Source of the DNA: Thermoleophilia bacterium
GTDB taxonomy: Bacteria > Actinomycetota > Thermoleophilia > Gaiellales > Gaiellaceae
Length of the DNA: 19,738 bases
NCBI GenBank assembly: GCA_014534415.1
Contig: JACVRM010000025.1
Coordinates: 1 to 19,738, forward strand
Reading direction: 5' to 3'
Shown here: piece by piece, positions 1 to 7,095 of the stretch
Numbering within the stretch: the first letter of the stretch is position 1
How the letters are laid out: each line of letters opens with the position of its first letter
Notes under the pieces: model-generated
Databases searched by the model: none
Seen by the model: only the letters and a program-made list of their open reading frames with translations
Told to the model about the DNA's origin: nothing
Position numbers and translations under genes: made by a program

Positions 1-105
1 CAACTGCGAGAGGGTCGCCGAGCTGAAGACGGGCGTGCGGTGCAACCGCTCGCCGATCGCCTCGCGGGCGCGATGGACGTCGTCGAGCGAGACCGGCAGT
101 CCCAC
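1..105 (-). CDS. Threonine/serine dehydratase-like PLP enzyme, N-terminus only (cut by window edge)
   Basis: Reading the minus strand from a GTG at 105 gives 35 residues that run off the window. They contain VSLDDVHRAREAIGERLHRT followed by PVFSS. The pattern 'hxxAxxxIxxxxxRTPxxxS' is the N-terminal start of fold-type II PLP enzymes such as threonine ammonia-lyase (IlvA/TdcB) and serine racemase; the Thr-Pro segment precedes the PLP lysine, which lies outside the window. An in-frame TTG at 129 is an alternative start, bounded upstream by a TAG at 138-136. The GTG at 105 is preferred because TACGAT lies 6 bases before it, suiting a leaderless transcript. It is divergent from the DUF4389 gene. 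Substrate (threonine or serine) cannot be decided from this fragment. Confidence 0.68.
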   Translation of the reverse strand, partial: MGLPVSLDDVHRAREAIGERLHRTPVFSSATLSQL

Positions 106-111
106 GACGCG

Positions 112-117
112 ATCGTA
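112..117 (-). promoter_or_regulatory. Putative -10 element (TACGAT) for the dehydratase gene, leaderless geometry
   Basis: TACGAT on the minus strand fits actinobacterial TANNNT and is followed by exactly 6 bases before the GTG at 105. Initiation about 7 bases downstream would fall on the start codon. No clear -35 is seen. Inferred from sequence only. Confidence 0.4.
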
Positions 118-136
118 CGCTCGCCGCAACCCCGCC

Positions 137-142
137 TATAGC
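137..142 (+). promoter_or_regulatory. Putative -10 element (TATAGC) for the DUF4389 gene
   Basis: TATAGC lies 6 bases before the ATG at 149. Its last base departs from TANNNT. The GAGG at 144-147 is too close to the start to act as a ribosome binding site, which favours a leaderless start. The 43-bp gap to the divergent dehydratase start would then carry one -10 for each direction. Confidence 0.33.
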
Positions 143-148
143 CGAGGT

Positions 149-1441
149 ATGGAGCCGGAGCAGCCGCCGCTGGAGCTCCAGGAGACGCGGGCGGCGGAGG
201 AGCCCGGCCCGGCCGAGCCGCCGCACCGCCATCCCGTCCGCCTCATCGTGCGCGACGACCTGCGCCGCTCGCGCCTGACGGTGTTCTTCCGGGCGCTGCT
301 CGCGCTTCCCCACCTCGTCTGGCTCGTCCTGTGGGGCTTCGCGGCCTGGACGGCCGCGTTCGCGAACTGGCTCGCGGTCGTCATCAGCGGCGAGACGCCG
401 ACCACCTTTCACGGCTTCCTGGGCGCGTACGTCCGCTACACGACGCACGTCTACGCGTATCTCCTCCTCGCAGCAAATCCGTTTCCGGGGTTCACCGGCA
501 AGCCCGGCTATCCACTGGACATCGAGCTCGACCCGCCCGCACGGCAGAGCCGCTGGTCCGCCCTCGTCCGCCTCCTCCTGGCAGTCCCGGCGCTGGTGAT
601 TGCGTCGGTGCTCGCCCCGGTGACCGGCGTGTTCGGCGGCGGCGTGCTCCTCGTCGCCGCGTTCCTCGCCTGGTTCACCGCGCTCGTCCTCGGCCGCGTG
701 ACGCCGGGGCTGCGCGACCTGATGGCGTACGGCCTCGGCTACACCGCACAGGCGTTTGCGTACTCCCTGCTCGTCACCGGCCGCTACCCGGACAGCGACC
801 CCGACGCAATGCTGACGCGGTCCAGCGCCCCGCGGCATCCCGTTCGGCTCAGTTTCGACGACGACCTGCGGCGCTCGCGGTTCACCGTGCTCTTTCGCCT
901 GCCGCTGACGTTCCCGCACTTCGTGTGGCTCACGATGTGGAGCGCCGTCGCGTACGTTGCGGCGGTCGCGAACTGGCTGGTCGCGCTCGTGCTCGGCCGC
1001 TCTGCGCGCCCGCTGCACCGCTTCCTCGCCGCCTACGTCCGCTACGCGAGCCACGTCTCCGCGTACCTGTTCCTCGTCGGCAACCCGTTCCCGGGCTTCA
1101 CCGGCCGGCCGGGCGTCTACCCGGTCGACGTGGAGATCGACGGGCCGGGCCCGCAGCGGCGGCTCGTGACCCTGTTTCGGCTCGTTCTCGCGGTGCCGGC
1201 GTTCCTCGTCTACGGCACGCTCTCGGCGGTGCTCGCCGTCGCCGCGTTCTTCGCATGGTTTGCCGCACTGATCACGGGCCGCATGCCGCGCGGTCTGCGC
1301 TCCCTCGGCGCCTTCGCGATCCGCTACGGCGCGCAGACGACGGCGTACTGGGTGGTCCTGACCGACCGGTATCCGCACGCGCTGCCGACCACCCGCATCC
1401 AGACGCCCGACGCGGCCGGACGCGAGGCGGCGCCCGCCTGA
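149..1441 (+). CDS. DUF4389 domain multi-pass membrane protein, internally duplicated
   Basis: A 430-residue integral membrane protein of the DUF4389 family, whose function is unknown. It has a Pro/Glu-rich cytoplasmic-looking N-terminus (residues 1-27), then two similar halves about 202 residues apart. Each begins HPVRL...DDLRRSR (residue 28 and about residue 230), followed by a hydrophobic LPHxVWL helix pair, the motif NPFPGFTG, and a second hydrophobic hairpin ending in a Y-P-rich segment. This indicates an internal duplication. The open frame extends upstream to 35, but those 38 codons are Arg/Ser-rich and overlap the divergent dehydratase gene, so I chose the ATG at 149. The stop codon overlaps the proposed CTG start of the M48 gene, implying co-translation. 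Confidence 0.82.
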   Translation: MEPEQPPLELQETRAAEEPGPAEPPHRHPVRLIVRDDLRRSRLTVFFRALLALPHLVWLVLWGFAAWTAAFANWLAVVISGETPTTFHGFLGAYVRYTTHVYAYLLLAANPFPGFTGKPGYPLDIELDPPARQSRWSALVRLLLAVPALVIASVLAPVTGVFGGGVLLVAAFLAWFTALVLGRVTPGLRDLMAYGLGYTAQAFAYSLLVTGRYPDSDPDAMLTRSSAPRHPVRLSFDDDLRRSRFTVLFRLPLTFPHFVWLTMWSAVAYVAAVANWLVALVLGRSARPLHRFLAAYVRYASHVSAYLFLVGNPFPGFTGRPGVYPVDVEIDGPGPQRRLVTLFRLVLAVPAFLVYGTLSAVLAVAAFFAWFAALITGRMPRGLRSLGAFAIRYGAQTTAYWVVLTDRYPHALPTTRIQTPDAAGREAAPA

Positions 1442-2643
1442 ACCGGCGCACGCTGCTCCGCGCCGGCATCCTCGTCGCCTGCGCGATCGTCTGGGTCGCG
1501 GTCGCCGCGCTGCTGTGGCGCTCGCGGGTGCCCGGCGACCTCGAGCTACGCAACCTGCGGTTGCGCGACTACTTCTCGCCGCGCCAGCTGGACCGCTCCG
1601 AGGACTACGAGCGCTTCTTTCGAATCGAGTTCGTGGTCTCCCAGGTCGCCCTCGTGGTGGCGCTCGCGCTATATGCGTGGCGCGGCGCCCGCTTCGCGCG
1701 GGAGTCGGCGGCCGGGCGCATCGGCACCGGGATGCTGCTCGGGATGCTCGGCCTCGCGGTGGGATGGCTGTCGCAGCTGCCGTTCCGCGTTGTCGAGGTC
1801 TGGTGGCAGCGGCGGTACGACATCCTCGACACCGGCTACGTGGACGCACTGGTTGACAACTGGCTCGTCCTCGGCGCCGAGTTCCTGTCGATCTGCCTCG
1901 CGCTGCTCATCGTCATGGGGTTCGCCGGCCTGTTCCCGCGCAACTGGTGGCTGCCGGCCGCGCCCGTGTTCGTCGCCATCGGCGCACTCCTCGCGTTCAC
2001 GCTGCCGTACCTCGGCGACACCGAGCGCCTCGAGGATTCGGCGCTGCGCGCAAACGCGCGCCAGCTCGCCCGAGAACTCGACGTCGAGGGCATACCCGTG
2101 GACGTCGAGGAGGTCTCCGACGAGACGAACGCGCCCAACGCCTACGCGTACGGCCTGGGGCCGAGCCGCCGCATCGTCCTCTGGGACACGTTGCTCGAGT
2201 ATCCGGACGACGAGGTGCTCGTCGTGGTCGCCCACGAGTTCGCCCACCAGTCGCGCGACCACATCTGGAAGTCGCTCGGCTGGTACGCGCTGTTCGCGTT
2301 CCCGGGCACCTACCTGATCGCCCGCTTCACGCGGCGCCGGGGCGGCATGGCAGAGCCGGCAGCGGTGCCCCTCTCACTGCTGGTCGTCGTCATGCTTTCG
2401 CTCGCTGCGCTGCCGTTCGAGAACGCGATCTCGCGACACATGGAACGCGAGGCCGACTGGGTCGCGCTCGACGCGACCGAGGACCCGGAGGCCGCCCAGC
2501 GGCTCTTTCGGCGCTTTACGCGGGACGCGCTCGCGCAGCCGGACCCGCCGGAGTGGTCGTCCGCGCTGCTCGATTCCCACCCGACGATCGAAGAACGGAT
2601 CGCGATGGCGATCGCGTGGCAAGACCGTCGGCGCGGCCCCTAG
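1438..2643 (+). CDS. M48 family (Ste24/CAAX prenyl protease-like) membrane zinc metalloprotease
   Basis: About 401 residues. It has an N-terminal hydrophobic helix (about 6-27), a loop with YERFFRIEFVVSQVAL typical of the Ste24 N-terminal domain, several further helices, and the zinc site HEFAH (266-270) with the third ligand Glu in EREADW (E338). The family cleaves peptides at or in the membrane; CAAX processing itself is not expected in bacteria, so a protein quality-control role is an inference. The frame is open far upstream, but that part is a shadow of the DUF4389 gene. No ATG, GTG or TTG precedes the first helix; the best start is a CTG at 1438 sharing CTGA with the upstream stop, with GAGG about 10 bases before it. 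GTG 1528 and TTG 1561 would remove the first helix. The stop lies 10 bases from the convergent ETF-QO gene. Confidence 0.82.
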   Translation: MNRRTLLRAGILVACAIVWVAVAALLWRSRVPGDLELRNLRLRDYFSPRQLDRSEDYERFFRIEFVVSQVALVVALALYAWRGARFARESAAGRIGTGMLLGMLGLAVGWLSQLPFRVVEVWWQRRYDILDTGYVDALVDNWLVLGAEFLSICLALLIVMGFAGLFPRNWWLPAAPVFVAIGALLAFTLPYLGDTERLEDSALRANARQLARELDVEGIPVDVEEVSDETNAPNAYAYGLGPSRRIVLWDTLLEYPDDEVLVVVAHEFAHQSRDHIWKSLGWYALFAFPGTYLIARFTRRRGGMAEPAAVPLSLLVVVMLSLAALPFENAISRHMEREADWVALDATEDPEAAQRLFRRFTRDALAQPDPPEWSSALLDSHPTIEERIAMAIAWQDRRRGP

Positions 2644-2653
2644 CCGCTCGCGA

Positions 2654-4378
2654 TCAGGTCATCGTGTACTCGGGTCCCGAGCCGCCTTCCGGCGGGGTCA
2701 GACGGCCGCCCTTCGCGGTGATGGCGCCGCACTGGACGCAGTTCGACGGCGTGATCTCCACGCGCACGGCGCCCTCGCCGTCGGCCGCTCCGACCTCGTA
2801 GACGTGCGCGGGGCACATGCGCGCCCACAGCTCCGCGAGGTCCTGCGGGACCCGCTCCTGGACGCGAATGTGATTCGGCTGGTCATCGCGCGTGCGATTC
2901 CCCGACGCGTAGACGGACGACAGCTTGTCGAACGTCAGCTTGCCGTCGGGCTGCGGATAGCGGGCGGCCCGGCCGGTACGGATCAGCTCCTGCTCGGCAT
3001 CCGACTCGAGCTTCGCGTCGCGCGGCGGGAAACGCCCGAGCGACGCAGTCATGGCGCCCGCCATCATGCCGCCCAGCCAGAAGCCTCGCTTGAACGCCGG
3101 CCGCATGTTGCGTACCGCGCGGAGATCACTCCAGACGAAGCTCTCGCGGATCGCATCGTCGTAGGGGGCGAGCGCGCCCGGCCGCCACGGGGTCTCACCC
3201 GGCTGGAGCGCGGCGAACGCAGTCTCGGCCGCCAGCCGCCCGGATTCGATCGCGTAGTGGATGCCCTTCAGCGCGGGCACGTTGACGAGCCCGGCGCCGT
3301 CGCCGCAGATCATCAGCCCCGGCGCGTGCAGCTCGCGCGGGATGGACAGGTAGCCGCCCTCCGGAATCGTCTTGGCGCCCCAGGCGAGGCGCTCGCCGCC
3401 GTCGACGATCCGTCGTACCAGCTTGTGCGTCTTGAGCTCCTGGAGGAGGTCGTGTGCCGAGAGCTCGACGTCGCGATAGTCGAGACCGACGACCATGCCG
3501 ACGGTGACCATTTCGGCGCCCATCGGATAGATGAACGAGCCGCCGAACTCGCGGTACTTGGCGGCTGAGCGAAGCGGCCAGCCCATCGTGTGGATGACGT
3601 GCTCGAGCGGCTTCGCGACGCGCCAGACCTCCTTCACGCCGAGCGCCCAGACCTGCGGGTTCTCGCCCTGGAGGCCGAAGTGGTCGAGCGCCACACCGGT
3701 CAGGTGGCCCTGCGTACCCTCGCAGAGCACCGTCACCCGCGCGACGATCTCGGACCCCGGCTCGTAGTTGGCGAGCGGCTCCCCGCGGCGACCGCGGCCG
3801 CGGTCGCCGGTGCGGACGCCGACGACCCGGGCGCCCGAGACGAGCAGCTTCTCAGCGGCCGTCTCAGGCAGAATCGTCGCGCCGCCCTCCTCGGCCTGCT
3901 CGGCCAGCCAGCGGCCGAGCTGCGAGATGGAGGCGACGTGGTTGCCGTGGTTCTTCATCGTCGGCGGCGTCGGAATTCGGAGCGCGCCGCGCGGCGTCAG
4001 GAAGTAGACGGCCTCGGACTCGACCGGCCCGAAGAAGGGCATTTCGTGCAGCTGCTTGCGGCCACGGAAGAGGCGCTGGAGACCGCGCGGGTTGACGACC
4101 GCCCCGGACAGCAGGTGCGAGCCGGGCTGCTTGCCCTTCTCCAGCACCGCGACCGGCACGTCGCCGAGCCGGTCGGCGATCCCCGGCGCGTCCGCGAGCA
4201 GCTGCCCGAGCCGGATTGCGCACGCGAGACCCGCAGGGCCGGCGCCGACGATCAGGACGCCGACCTCGATCCGCTCGTCGGCCGGGCCGCTCGGCTCGGC
4301 GACGAACTCGCGTGCCGAGAACGGCGGCGGATGGTCGAGCGGCCGAACCACCGCGACGCGCCCGAGCGGCCTAACCAC
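2654..4378 (-). CDS. Electron transfer flavoprotein:quinone oxidoreductase (ETF-QO/FixC family)
   Basis: A 574-residue flavoprotein that takes electrons from reduced ETF and passes them to membrane quinone (probably menaquinone in this lineage, an inference). It shows the FAD dinucleotide site VGAGPAG (45-50), the family segment PGSHLLSGAVVNPRGL, GDGAGLVNVPALKGIHYAIESG near residue 360, and the C-terminal ferredoxin-like segment ending PPEGGSGPEY. The iron-sulfur region has Cys522, then 24 residues, then Cys547 and Cys550, but Ile553 where the fourth cluster cysteine is expected. The GTG start at 4378 overlaps the etfA stop by 8 bases; a second GTG at 4351, in a 27-base tandem repeat, is an equally possible start. 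It is the last gene of the etfB-etfA-ETF-QO operon. Confidence 0.93.
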   Translation of the reverse strand: MVRPLGRVAVVRPLDHPPPFSAREFVAEPSGPADERIEVGVLIVGAGPAGLACAIRLGQLLADAPGIADRLGDVPVAVLEKGKQPGSHLLSGAVVNPRGLQRLFRGRKQLHEMPFFGPVESEAVYFLTPRGALRIPTPPTMKNHGNHVASISQLGRWLAEQAEEGGATILPETAAEKLLVSGARVVGVRTGDRGRGRRGEPLANYEPGSEIVARVTVLCEGTQGHLTGVALDHFGLQGENPQVWALGVKEVWRVAKPLEHVIHTMGWPLRSAAKYREFGGSFIYPMGAEMVTVGMVVGLDYRDVELSAHDLLQELKTHKLVRRIVDGGERLAWGAKTIPEGGYLSIPRELHAPGLMICGDGAGLVNVPALKGIHYAIESGRLAAETAFAALQPGETPWRPGALAPYDDAIRESFVWSDLRAVRNMRPAFKRGFWLGGMMAGAMTASLGRFPPRDAKLESDAEQELIRTGRAARYPQPDGKLTFDKLSSVYASGNRTRDDQPNHIRVQERVPQDLAELWARMCPAHVYEVGAADGEGAVRVEITPSNCVQCGAITAKGGRLTPPEGGSGPEYTMT

Positions 4379-4382
4379 CGCG
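4336..4382. repeat. Tandem 27-bp-period duplication across the etfA / ETF-QO junction
   Basis: Positions 4336-4355 and 4363-4382 match at 19 of 20 bases with a period of 27 (9 codons). The repeat gives ETF-QO a doubled start (VVRPLGRVA then VVRPLD) and two candidate GTG starts, at 4378 and 4351. The only mismatch, at 4345 versus 4372, makes the etfA stop TAG in one copy and TCG in the other. Confidence 0.85.
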
Positions 4383-5333
4383 CCGTGCGCGGACGAGCTC
4401 GGTCAGCTTCGGAACGATCGCGTGGACGTCGCCGACGACGCCGAGGTCGGAATACTCGAAGATCGGCGCATTGGGGTCCTTGTTGATCGACACGATCACG
4501 TTCGACGCCTGCATGCCGACCTTGTGCTGGATCGCGCCCGAGATGCCGCACGCGATGTAGAGCTTCGGGGAGACCGTCTTTCCCGTCTGGCCTACCTGCG
4601 TCTGGTACGGGTACCAGCCGGCGTCGACCACCGCGCGCGTGGCGGCGACCGCGCCGCCGAGTGCCTTCGCGAGATCCTCGACGAGCGTGAAGTTCTCGGG
4701 GCCGCCGAGGCCTCGCCCGCCGGCGACGATCACGTCGGCGTCCTCGATCGACGGGCCCTCCGACTCCTCGTGCGCCTGCTCGACCATCTCGGCGGTCAGC
4801 GAGAAGTCCTCGAGCTCCGGCTCGACGCGTTCCACCCGTGCCTCCCCGCCGCTCGCCACCGGGTCGAGCGCGCCGGCGCGAAAGAGCGCGAGCCGGGGCG
4901 TCTCCGTCCATCCGACCTCGCAGACGACGGAGTCGGAGAGCGCCGGCTGCCTGCCGACCAGCTCGCCGTCCCGCGTCAGCACGTCGGTCAGCTGCCAATT
5001 GAGGCCGGCCTCGAGCCGTGCGGCGAGCCCGGCCGCGACGTCCGCGCCGAGGATCGACTGCGCGAGGAGCACGTTCTCGTGACCGCGGTCCCGGACGAGC
5101 GCCGCGAGAACGTCGACCCTCGGCTGCGGCAGCGCCGCCTCGAGCCGGGGATCGTCGGCGACCAAGACCGTGCTCGCGCCGAATTTGCCGGCCGAGGAGG
5201 CGAGCGGCTCCACGCCGGACCCGACGAGAACGCCTTCGACCTGGCCGCCGACTTCAGCGGCCTTCGAGAGCACGCCGAGCGACGTCTTGAGGATCTCGTC
5301 GCCGTGGTGCTCCAGGAAGACGAGCGTCGTCAC
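4371..5333 (-). CDS. etfA: Electron transfer flavoprotein alpha subunit
   Basis: A 320-residue subunit that binds FAD with EtfB and carries electrons from acyl-CoA dehydrogenases to ETF-QO. The N-terminal half (TTLVFLEHHGDEI) is the ETF alpha/beta fold. The C-terminal FAD domain shows VIVAGGRGLGG, then KLYIACGISGAIQHKVGM (about 257-274) and the SINKDPNAPIFEYSDLG tail, the classical EtfA signature. The start is a GTG at 5333 overlapping the etfB stop as GTGA, so the two subunits are translationally coupled. The frame is open well upstream, but that part is only a shadow of etfB. Its TAG stop lies in the 27-bp tandem duplication shared with the ETF-QO start. Confidence 0.95.
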   Translation of the reverse strand: MTTLVFLEHHGDEILKTSLGVLSKAAEVGGQVEGVLVGSGVEPLASSAGKFGASTVLVADDPRLEAALPQPRVDVLAALVRDRGHENVLLAQSILGADVAAGLAARLEAGLNWQLTDVLTRDGELVGRQPALSDSVVCEVGWTETPRLALFRAGALDPVASGGEARVERVEPELEDFSLTAEMVEQAHEESEGPSIEDADVIVAGGRGLGGPENFTLVEDLAKALGGAVAATRAVVDAGWYPYQTQVGQTGKTVSPKLYIACGISGAIQHKVGMQASNVIVSINKDPNAPIFEYSDLGVVGDVHAIVPKLTELVRARRGG

Positions 5334-6106
5334 AGCAGCCGCTTCTCCGCGAGGAATTCGACGATCTCGTCGGCCGCGCCGCCGTCGTCCTCGATCGTGC
5401 GGGACTCGCCCCTCGGCGGCGGGTCGTGCAGCGCGAGCACGGTCGTCCGCGAGCCTTGCTCGCCCGCCTGTGCCGCCTCGAGGCCGAGATCGCCGAGCGA
5501 GAGCGTGTCCTGCGGCTTGCGCTTCGCGCCCATGATCCCCTTCAGCGACGGGTAGCGGGGCTCGTTGATCGCGTCGGAGACGGCCACCACGGCGGGCAAC
5601 GGCGCTCGGATCACGTCGTAGCCGAACTCGGTCTGGCGGCGACCCGTGACCGAGCCGTTGTCGACCGTGAGCTCGGCGACCTGCGAGATCATCGGCCGGC
5701 GCAGCCGCTCGGCCACGGCCGCCCACAGCACCGCACCTTCGGAGTCGGCCGCATACTGGCCGAAGAGGACGAGGTCCGGCGACTCGCGCTCGAGCGCCGC
5801 GGCAAGCGCGCGGCTCGTGGCGACGAGATCCGATCCGGCGGCTGCCTCGTCGGTGATGAGGATCGCTCGGTCGGCGCCCATCGCGAGCGCCTTTCGCATC
5901 GCGTCGCCGGCCGTCGGAGGCCCCATCGAGACCAACACGACCTCGCCCGGGCCCTCCGCCTCCTTCAGCCGCAAGGCCTCCTCGACGGCTTGCGTGTCGA
6001 AGGGATTGAGTGCGCCCTCGCCGCTCCGGTCGAGCCGGTTCGTCTGCCGATTCATCCGCTTCGCAGGTGTGTCCGGAACCTGCTTGACGCACACGGCGAT
6101 CTTCAT
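5330..6106 (-). CDS. etfB: Electron transfer flavoprotein beta subunit
   Basis: A 258-residue partner of EtfA. The N-terminus MKIAVCVKQVPDTP and the acidic NPFDTQAVEEALRLKE segment are typical, as are VLVSMGPPTAGDAMRKALAMGADRA and the EtfB signature LPAVVAVSDAINEPRYPSLK leading into an IMGAKRKP motif near residues 170-195. ATG start at 6106. It heads the operon etfB-etfA-ETF-QO, read toward lower coordinates. The three genes form the electron outlet for the acyl-CoA dehydrogenase at 16513-17676. TAGAGT lies 9 bases upstream, consistent with a very short or absent leader. It is divergent from the M23 peptidase gene, 110 bases away. Confidence 0.95.
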   Translation of the reverse strand: MKIAVCVKQVPDTPAKRMNRQTNRLDRSGEGALNPFDTQAVEEALRLKEAEGPGEVVLVSMGPPTAGDAMRKALAMGADRAILITDEAAAGSDLVATSRALAAALERESPDLVLFGQYAADSEGAVLWAAVAERLRRPMISQVAELTVDNGSVTGRRQTEFGYDVIRAPLPAVVAVSDAINEPRYPSLKGIMGAKRKPQDTLSLGDLGLEAAQAGEQGSRTTVLALHDPPPRGESRTIEDDGGAADEIVEFLAEKRLL

Positions 6107-6115
6107 CGCCGCGTG

Positions 6116-6121
6116 ACTCTA
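6116..6121 (-). promoter_or_regulatory. Putative -10 element (TAGAGT) for the etf operon
   Basis: TAGAGT on the minus strand fits TANNNT and ends 9 bases before the etfB ATG, so the predicted transcript would have a leader of about 0-3 bases. No convincing -35 at the expected spacing. No purine-rich ribosome binding site occurs between it and the ATG. Confidence 0.33.
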
Positions 6122-6183
6122 TCCCGGACGGGCGGCGCCGAGACGGCTCCAGAGCTCAAGCGGCAACCCGCCGGAGACGATGC

Positions 6184-6189
6184 TAGGGT
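6184..6189 (+). promoter_or_regulatory. Putative -10 element (TAGGGT) for the M23 peptidase gene
   Basis: TAGGGT, preceded by TGC, lies 27 bases before the ATG at 6217. It is the only TANNNT match in the 110-bp divergent gap on this strand with room for a leader of about 20 bases. GGAG just before the ATG is very close (2 bases) for an effective ribosome binding site. Confidence 0.28.
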
Positions 6190-6216
6190 GCGCGCCTTCG
6201 AGCGCGAACCGGAGCT

Positions 6217-7095
6217 ATGCGACGCCACCGGACGACAGCCCGAGGACTCTTCCTCATCCTCGCTCTCGGTCTCTCGGCCGCAGCGTGGGCGGCGCCTGCC
6301 GGCAAGCCGCCGGCACGGATCGTCTTCCCAGTGATCGGACCCGCCTCGTACGTCGACGACTACGGCGACTCCCGCCCGCAGGGGCGTCACGAGGGGAACG
6401 ACATCATGTCCGTGCGGCGGGCTCTCGCCGTCGCCGCCGAGGCCGGCCGGGTCGAGTTCCAGTCCGGCAGCTCGCGGGCGGGCTGCATGCTCTATCTGTA
6501 CGGACAGAGCGGTACGAAGTACGTCTACGTCCACCTGAACAACGACGTCACGAGCCGCAACGACAACCGCGGCGGGTGCGTCGGCGGCGTGGCGTTCCCG
6601 AGGGGGCTGAAGAGCGGCCAGCGTGTCGCGGCCGGGCAGCCGGTCGGCTACGTCGGCGATTCAGGCGACGCGGACGGCGCCCAGCCGCACCTGCACTTCG
6701 AGATGCGCCCGGCCGCCGGCGGCTCGACGAACCCCCATCCCTACCTGCGCAGGGCTCAGCGGCTCCTCTTCTACGCACCGCTCGGGTCGACGTTCACGCT
6801 CGGCCTGACGGGGACGGTTGCGGAAACCGACGGCACCGACCTGCGCCTCAAGGTGAACTCGCTCCGCTGGTGGCCGAACGGCCTGCGCGTGACCGAGGTC
6901 GGCCGGACGCTGACACTCGACGTGAGTGCCGCGATCGTCGAGCAGGCGAAAGGCGCGACTCCGAGGGCGTTCGCCGCCGCGAAGAAGGGGCACCGCGTGA
7001 CCGTCTATACGCTGCCGCAGCCGGCAACGCGCGAAGCTCAGCTTGGCAACGACCGCACGCTGCTCGCGCAACGCATCGTCATCCTCGGCGACTAG
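6217..7095 (+). CDS. Secreted M23 (LytM-type) zinc peptidase
   Basis: A 292-residue protein with a signal peptide (basic residues 1-9, hydrophobic 10-24, likely cleavage near AWAAPA). The M23 domain follows: the first zinc ligands in GRHEGND (H58, D62), YVHLNND (H106), and the second metal/catalytic motif HLHFE (H158, H160). Such enzymes cut peptidoglycan cross-bridges or stems, or act as scaffolds; here the metal ligands are intact, so activity is likely. Cys90 and Cys121 may form a disulfide outside the cell. A C-terminal region of about 110 residues (from 185) is beta-rich and unassigned. The gene stands alone and its stop codon shares CTAG with the stop of the convergent enoyl-CoA hydratase gene. 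Confidence 0.88.
   Translation: MRRHRTTARGLFLILALGLSAAAWAAPAGKPPARIVFPVIGPASYVDDYGDSRPQGRHEGNDIMSVRRALAVAAEAGRVEFQSGSSRAGCMLYLYGQSGTKYVYVHLNNDVTSRNDNRGGCVGGVAFPRGLKSGQRVAAGQPVGYVGDSGDADGAQPHLHFEMRPAAGGSTNPHPYLRRAQRLLFYAPLGSTFTLGLTGTVAETDGTDLRLKVNSLRWWPNGLRVTEVGRTLTLDVSAAIVEQAKGATPRAFAAAKKGHRVTVYTLPQPATREAQLGNDRTLLAQRIVILGD

Noticed and set aside
331..1437. Upstream extension of the M48 protease frame
   Set aside because: This part is the out-of-frame shadow of the DUF4389 gene, very rich in Arg and Pro, and unlike any M48 N-terminus.
2804..4486. Two long plus-strand open frames opposite ETF-QO
   Set aside because: Arg/Ala/Glu-rich, no motif, no start context; the minus-strand protein is conserved throughout.
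6107..6216. Small RNA or extra small gene in the divergent gap between etfB and the M23 gene
   Set aside because: No open frame with a start and ribosome binding site and no strong hairpin; only weak -10 matches were seen.
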